Assembly: GCA_030152625.1 (NCBI GenBank)
Contig: JASLJD010000056.1
Span: 1-7,119 of the forward strand
Length of the DNA: 7,119 bases
Direction of reading: 5' to 3'
From: Erysipelothrix sp.
GTDB taxonomy: Bacteria; Bacillota_I; Bacilli_A; Erysipelotrichales; Erysipelotrichaceae
Of the stretch, positions 1 to 4,262 are shown piece by piece. Position numbers and translations under genes: made by a program. The notes under the pieces were generated by a model. That model saw only the letters and a program-made list of their open reading frames with translations, was not told the DNA's origin and did no database searches. Every line of letters begins with the position of its first letter. The first letter of the stretch is position 1.

Positions 1-41
1 ATTTTCTTTTTTTCTTGGATAAAAGCTTTTAACTTACTCAT
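1..41 (-). CDS. 5' end of next operon gene, probably an ABC sugar permease
   Basis: Only the first 13 codons are visible, reading MSKLKAFIQEKKK, and the frame is open at the window edge. The ATG (41-39) overlaps the end of the giant binding protein gene (stop at 36-34) by 8 bases in another frame, and GGAG at 53-50 lies eight bases upstream, a good ribosome binding site. The short basic N-terminus suits a cytoplasmic leader before a first membrane helix. Binding-protein genes of this type are normally followed by two permease genes, so a permease is the best guess, but no membrane segment can be seen here. Confidence 0.6.
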   Translation of the reverse strand, partial: MSKLKAFIQEKKK

Positions 42-2883
42 TCTTTTCACTCCATTTCTTAATGTCATCAATTGTTGGTAGATAATAGTCTTTAATCAAT
101 TCACCTTGTTTTTTATAAGAGAATTCTTCAAGTTTGCGGTCCAGTTCTCGGTTCATGCGAATAATCGACTCATCCAAGGCAGCCCTTAAATTTTCTCCCT
201 CAAAGACATTCCGATTCCATACGTTACTAATTTCTCTTTCAACCATGTAACCACCCGGAACTTTCGGGACTTCGAAAAGCCATTCCCACTGCTCGAGAAT
301 AATTTTTTTATGATTTGTGTTAATAGGAAGTTCTTTAAAGGCATCCAAGTTAGCCGATGTCCATAGATATTCATAGCCATAAAGATTGAGGAGACGATGG
401 GAAAATTCAGTTTGTGTTTCAGTGCTTGTCCACCAGTCTAAAAATTGCCAAGCTTCCGCCGCATGCTCTGTGTCAGAAAAAATCATTGAAGCTTGAGCAC
501 TCCCTGTTGCATGACGATGGATGTCTCCGTTTTCCTTCTGAACGCCAGGATGAAGTGCGATATCCCAACGTCCAGCGATCTCCGGTGCTGCGGTTAAAAG
601 TTTTTGATAATCCGCCAGATTGCTGATTCCAATAGGAATATCACCGTATCGAAAAGAATGGTAAAAGTTCGAAACTTGTAGCGGTACGGCATGAATACTG
701 AATAAATCAGTCATCATTCGAAAACCCTGCATCGCTTCATATTCTTCCAATGCCACGTGCATGTTTTCAGGATTATAAATGCGCCCCCCCTGTTGATAGA
801 TAAAAGGTGCAGTAAACATAAAAGGCTTCATACCTGTGTTGGAAGCCAAAGGAGTGTAAAAATTCATGCCATAGCGCTGTAACTCTGGCAGTAAAGCCAA
901 GACCTCATCCCAAGTATCGGGAACACTCAAGCCGAGTTTTTCAAAAATATCTTTGCGATAAAACGTAACATAAAAATCTTGTGTTTCAGGTAAAGCATAA
1001 ACCCCTTCATCTTTGACATAAGACATCATCGCACCAGGTGAAAACCTTCCAACAACCTCTTCAAATCCGTCTTGTTCTTTCAGGTTCAAGGCAGCATTTC
1101 GAATCGCAAACTCATAAGGCATGTTCGTGGAAATACCTAGGGCGATATCGGGCTGTACTTTGGAAGCATTGCTTAAAATAAGTTTTTGTTCATCGGGCAT
1201 AACAGATATTTCGACTTCAATTCCTGTTTTTTTACTGAAGCCTTCGCTGACCATCCTATCCAAGACTTCGACAATATTTCGATTACGATTAACCCAGACT
1301 TGAAGTTTATCCGTTTTTTCCTCTTTCGGTCGAATAAAGGATGCAAAAAACCTTTTGCTTGTTTCACGTATTTTGTCAAAGAATGAATGCTTGGTATGCG
1401 GTAAATCATCAATGTCCTCAAACAGATATATTTCATCCATCAACAGCCTTTGATCACTGATGCTATCTAAAAGATCGGAGGACATTTGAGCTATCGACCC
1501 ACTTCCTTCAGAAAGAAGATGCATATTTTTGGGAATATCATTCGGTTTTTTTAAAACCTGATCGAAAACTTTGATAATCTGGTCAGTTTTTTGGACAATC
1601 TCACTTTTGCTTCCTACAATATTTTCTTTTAAAAGTCGTTCTTTTTCCTTTTCTAAAGCGGATTTCATATGCATTAAATCATCTTCTAAATCAGGCATGT
1701 AGTTGCTGAGATCCCAATCTCGATAGCGATCTGTTTCACTCCCTAAAAGCTTCTTTAATTCAAGGTTAAGAGCATTCAAGCGGTCATTCATGTTTTCTAA
1801 AATTGTGATTAATTCATAATAAACTTCTGTGCTAACTTCAAAACTGATACGGTGCGTGCCTTCCTCTAGATAAATCCAATAAGGTTCTTCATCAGCAAAC
1901 ACATGCATTTTCCAATCACTCTCTCCCTCAAAAGGAAAAGCGATGGCTTCTTGGAAAGGGATTTTATCGTCAATATAAATGTTTCGATAAACAGCATCGT
2001 TCATTTTTGTCTGTTGAGCATGGATTGCAAGTGCATAATAAGCAGATTTTTCCACTTCAAAGTCATAACTTACGATTTCGTTGGGTTGAGATGTTTCAAA
2101 CACATTTAGCAAGAGACGATGTGTGTCATAGGGTTTAACCTTGATATCCCTTGAAACCACTTGTTTCGCTTGCAAGCTGTTTTTCGATTGATTCTTTTCC
2201 GCAGCGAGCACAATTTGCTCATTACCTGAATTTTGCATATCTTTTTTAGCTAGATCAGAAAATGATGGGATTTTTTCATTCACAGCAAGAGCAAAAGATT
2301 TGAGTCGAAGGGAGCCATTTAAAACTTCCAAACGAATTTTGTCATCCGAATCGATTTCAAATTGTAAAGGAGCAAAGACATGGCCATTGGGATCTCGAAT
2401 ATATTCTTCATGCCATGCATCACTTTTAATTTGTCGTGGTAAAATTTCATGTCCCTCTTTATTGAGCGAGAAAACATCCCTTTCATTATGATAATAAACA
2501 GGAAGTTTGAGTGCCTCTGCCTCTTTGAAAGGATGTTCATCATTAATTCTTAAATCGAACTGAAGGGGACTCAAACCTTTTCCTAAGACTTGATATTCTA
2601 ATTTCACGGCATAAACGCCTTTTTCCATCTCTGGGACTTTAATTTCTACAACGTCGCCTTCATTTAGATTAAGAATCTCTTCTTTGCTTTCTTTCTGATT
2701 AAGGATCATGGAATAAGAAGGAACAGTCAAAACTGTTCCTTCTCCATGATTTAAAGATGAGATACCTTCTAAATATGAAGCATAGTTCTGCGTTTCTGTC
2801 ACTTTTTCCTCTGCACTGATCTTATTGCTCGCACTTAAAATTAAGGCAAGAATAAGGAAAGTATTGATGATTAGTTTCTTCAT
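34..2883 (-). CDS. giant secreted solute-binding protein with two N-terminal beta-sandwich modules
   Basis: This 949-residue protein is about twice the normal length of a sugar-binding protein. Residues 1-24 are a Sec signal peptide (KISA/EE is the likely cleavage site). There is no lipobox, and I see no Cys anywhere in the protein. Two beta-rich modules follow (about 30-202 and 246-352), each with an I-x-D-x-x-P-F-x-E-A-x-A motif (113-124 and 304-315). A helical, charged region (about 353-520) contains YRDWDLSNYMPDL (387-399) and FFASFIRP (512-519). The C-terminal part (about 523-915) is a full family 1 binding-protein fold: LQVWVNRNRN, YALPETQDFYVTFYRKDIFEKLGL, VPDTWDEVLALLPELQRYGM, FIYQQGGRIYN and HAAEAWQFLDWW. 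I recall the same order of modules in large binding proteins of Paenibacillus and relatives, next to YteP/YtcP-like permeases. AGGAG eight bases upstream supports the start. The gene overlaps the next one by 8 bases. The modules may bind polysaccharide or contact the transporter; that is inference. Confidence 0.9.
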   Translation of the reverse strand: MKKLIINTFLILALILSASNKISAEEKVTETQNYASYLEGISSLNHGEGTVLTVPSYSMILNQKESKEEILNLNEGDVVEIKVPEMEKGVYAVKLEYQVLGKGLSPLQFDLRINDEHPFKEAEALKLPVYYHNERDVFSLNKEGHEILPRQIKSDAWHEEYIRDPNGHVFAPLQFEIDSDDKIRLEVLNGSLRLKSFALAVNEKIPSFSDLAKKDMQNSGNEQIVLAAEKNQSKNSLQAKQVVSRDIKVKPYDTHRLLLNVFETSQPNEIVSYDFEVEKSAYYALAIHAQQTKMNDAVYRNIYIDDKIPFQEAIAFPFEGESDWKMHVFADEEPYWIYLEEGTHRISFEVSTEVYYELITILENMNDRLNALNLELKKLLGSETDRYRDWDLSNYMPDLEDDLMHMKSALEKEKERLLKENIVGSKSEIVQKTDQIIKVFDQVLKKPNDIPKNMHLLSEGSGSIAQMSSDLLDSISDQRLLMDEIYLFEDIDDLPHTKHSFFDKIRETSKRFFASFIRPKEEKTDKLQVWVNRNRNIVEVLDRMVSEGFSKKTGIEVEISVMPDEQKLILSNASKVQPDIALGISTNMPYEFAIRNAALNLKEQDGFEEVVGRFSPGAMMSYVKDEGVYALPETQDFYVTFYRKDIFEKLGLSVPDTWDEVLALLPELQRYGMNFYTPLASNTGMKPFMFTAPFIYQQGGRIYNPENMHVALEEYEAMQGFRMMTDLFSIHAVPLQVSNFYHSFRYGDIPIGISNLADYQKLLTAAPEIAGRWDIALHPGVQKENGDIHRHATGSAQASMIFSDTEHAAEAWQFLDWWTSTETQTEFSHRLLNLYGYEYLWTSANLDAFKELPINTNHKKIILEQWEWLFEVPKVPGGYMVEREISNVWNRNVFEGENLRAALDESIIRMNRELDRKLEEFSYKKQGELIKDYYLPTIDDIKKWSEKNE
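50..53 (-). promoter_or_regulatory. ribosome binding site of the downstream partial gene
   Basis: GGAG (continuing as GGAGTG) lies within the last codons of the giant binding protein gene, eight bases before the overlapping ATG at 41. Because it is inside the upstream coding region, translation of the two genes is probably coupled. Confidence 0.65.
1828..2148 (-). other. second beta-sandwich module of the giant binding protein (residues ~246-352)
   Basis: This is a shorter module with the same core as the first: strands in VSYDFEVEKSAYYALAIHA (271-289), the motif IDDKIPFQEAIA (304-315), and closing strands YWIYLEEGTHRISFEV (335-350). The motif matches the first module at 7 of 12 positions (I, D, P, F, E, A, A). 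It is probably a divergent duplicate that lacks the longer insertion seen in the first copy. Whether it binds sugar cannot be told from the sequence. Confidence 0.6.
2278..2796 (-). other. first beta-sandwich module of the giant binding protein (residues ~30-202)
   Basis: The stretch alternates short hydrophobic strands and loops, as in a carbohydrate-binding-type beta-sandwich. It holds the motif INDEHPFKEAEA (113-124), then ILPRQ (147-151) and the DPNGHVFAPLQFEI segment (164-177). I recall matching elements (DGKxPFxEA, then RPRQ, then a W and a D-x-x-G before a final strand pair) in giant binding proteins of Paenibacillus-type bacteria. The boundaries are estimates from strand pattern only. 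Confidence 0.65.
2705..2750 (-). repeat. long intragenic inverted repeat (stem of 12 + 7 bp, 4-nt loop)
   Basis: Bases 2716-2727 (AGAAGGAACAGT) pair perfectly with 2732-2743 (ACTGTTCCTTCT) across a 4-base loop (2728-2731). An outer arm, 2705-2711 (ATCATGG), pairs perfectly with 2744-2750 (CCATGAT). Only a 4-base one-sided bulge (2712-2715) separates the two stems. The structure occupies nucleotides 134-179 of the giant binding protein gene, codons 45-60 (mature N-terminus, just before the first beta-sandwich core). In the mRNA it would be a strong hairpin with a UUUG loop. No T-tract follows on either strand, so it is not a standard terminator. The pairing is directly visible; any role is unknown. 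Confidence 0.9.
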
Positions 2884-2891
2884 ATTTAAAA

Positions 2892-2896
2892 CTCCT
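2892..2896 (-). promoter_or_regulatory. ribosome binding site of the giant binding protein gene
   Basis: AGGAG lies eight bases before the ATG at 2883, inside the 20-base gap that follows the lipoprotein stop codon (2906-2904). It decides this start and leaves no room for a promoter or terminator between the two genes. Confidence 0.88.
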
Positions 2897-2903
2897 ATCT
2901 CTC

Positions 2904-4244
2904 TTATTCGCTTTGACTATGCATTGCTTCAAGTGCCTCTTGATATGTTTCATTGGCTAGAGTGTTCACTTGTTCTAAGTAATCATCAGGGTTCACATCA
3001 CTACGAACCATGAGATAAAGCAAATCCCCAATTGTTGCATTTTCTTTATCTTCAACAGCAACACCTGTGCTTGCTTCCCATCTTGATTCAACATAACCCG
3101 GCATTGTTTTAATGGATTCAACAATCGCATGATCAAGGTTTTCATAAGCATCCTTCATGCCAGGGATATCATTCCACTCAAAGTAAGCATCTAAAACTTC
3201 TGCATCATTAATCAATGGTAGCGATCCCCAAAAGAGGTCATTTTCTTTCGCAAGTTCGATACGCTTGAGCGTTCCTTCTTTTGAAAATGTCATCCATTTT
3301 GCAAATTCATAAGCTGCTTCTGGATGCTTAGTTTCTTTGGAAACACCCATGTAGTCATTGACTAAAACATTTTTATTATTTGGTAAACCAACATATTCCC
3401 AATCGAAAGCCAAGTCTTTAAAGTCAGGGCCTAACCAACTACCACCATAAAGAACAGCAATGTCGCCTTCTTTCCACATGGTAATTTCATCTTCTCCTGC
3501 AAGTTCTTCTTTCACTTCGAACTCAAGTGGATCAAAAGCAAAGTCCTTAGCATAATCTTTCATAACTTTGAGGGTTGTCTTAAACTCTTCGGAATCTAAA
3601 TTAAACTTCTCACCATCAAATGTAAACCAACGGAAGTCTTCATTCAAGACAGCTGGATACCATTCAAGCATGTTTTGCTCGTTTGCTAAACCTAAGACAC
3701 CTTCATCAAGGTCAGTTAAAGTACGAATCGCTTCGTCTAGTTCTTCAACACTGTAACCTTGTTCAAGAGCATCCATGTTTGCATCTTCAAAAAGATCTTT
3801 GTTAATCATATATCCTGCCATAAATTGTCCCGCTGGTACAGCAATGGTTTCATCGTTGACCTTTGCTGATTCTTGCACCGCATCAGAAACAAGCTGATAG
3901 TCTTCATCTTTTTGACTATACTCGCTGATGTCTAATAACCAATCATTGCTGTAAACAAATGGAATGTTGTCAATCATAAAGACATCTGGAAGTGTTCCAG
4001 CTGCTGCAGCGTTCGTTAAGGCTTCTCGATAATCTTCACTTGAAATCGATTCATCAATTTCAATTTTAATATGTGGATATTCAGCTTCAAATGCTTCAAT
4101 CATTTGTCTTTCGAGGTTGTTTTCTTCCTCGGTTCCTAAGTTCCAGTTAGCGTAAGTCAAAACAAGTTCTTCTTGTTCTTCTTTTTGCGTACCGCATGCT
4201 GTTAGCATGAAAACAGTCATTAATACAATCAATAGTTTTTTCAT
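2904..4244 (-). CDS. ABC transporter sugar-binding lipoprotein (family 1 solute-binding protein)
   Basis: This 446-residue extracellular binding protein would capture an oligosaccharide and deliver it to ABC permeases in the membrane. The N-terminus is a lipoprotein signal: two Lys, a hydrophobic stretch, then the lipobox LTAC with the lipidated Cys at residue 17, which is the only Cys in the protein. An acidic linker (KEEQEE) follows. The mature part has hallmarks of sugar-binding family 1: a first beta strand and helix (28-60), LPDVFMIDN (85-93), a GDIAVLYGGSW segment (260-270), and VSKETKHPEAAYEFAKWM (301-318). Several Trp residues (W34, W101, W206, W270, W340, W389) are candidates for stacking on sugar rings. 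The start is fixed by AGGAGG ten bases upstream. It lies between the GH94 gene (18-base gap) and the giant binding protein gene (20-base gap), so it is probably in the same operon. The ligand is inferred only from the GH94 neighbour; a beta-1,2-gluco-oligosaccharide is the favoured guess. Confidence 0.93.
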   Translation of the reverse strand: MKKLLIVLMTVFMLTACGTQKEEQEELVLTYANWNLGTEEENNLERQMIEAFEAEYPHIKIEIDESISSEDYREALTNAAAAGTLPDVFMIDNIPFVYSNDWLLDISEYSQKDEDYQLVSDAVQESAKVNDETIAVPAGQFMAGYMINKDLFEDANMDALEQGYSVEELDEAIRTLTDLDEGVLGLANEQNMLEWYPAVLNEDFRWFTFDGEKFNLDSEEFKTTLKVMKDYAKDFAFDPLEFEVKEELAGEDEITMWKEGDIAVLYGGSWLGPDFKDLAFDWEYVGLPNNKNVLVNDYMGVSKETKHPEAAYEFAKWMTFSKEGTLKRIELAKENDLFWGSLPLINDAEVLDAYFEWNDIPGMKDAYENLDHAIVESIKTMPGYVESRWEASTGVAVEDKENATIGDLLYLMVRSDVNPDDYLEQVNTLANETYQEALEAMHSQSE

Positions 4245-4254
4245 AATCTATATA

Positions 4255-4260
4255 CCTCCT
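4255..4260 (-). promoter_or_regulatory. ribosome binding site of the sugar-binding lipoprotein gene
   Basis: AGGAGG, a near-perfect match to the 16S rRNA 3' end, sits ten bases before the ATG at 4244. It fills the short gap after the GH94 stop codon (4265-4263). The binding-protein gene therefore initiates independently and strongly from a shared transcript. Confidence 0.9.
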
Positions 4261-4262
4261 GT

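Noticed and set aside
1173..2543. Short open frames of 60-90 codons in other frames or antisense within the giant binding protein gene
   Set aside because: They show no recognisable domains, sit wholly inside a well-supported gene, and are best explained as chance open frames opposite or out of phase with it.
2705..2750. Inverted repeat as an intrinsic transcription terminator
   Set aside because: No T-tract follows the stem on either strand, and it lies inside a coding region early in an intact 949-codon gene.
4195..4209. CATGCT-GTT-AGCATG small hairpin in the lipoprotein signal-peptide codons
   Set aside because: A 6-bp stem with a short loop is expected about ten times by chance in this window, and it falls on the constrained lipobox codons.
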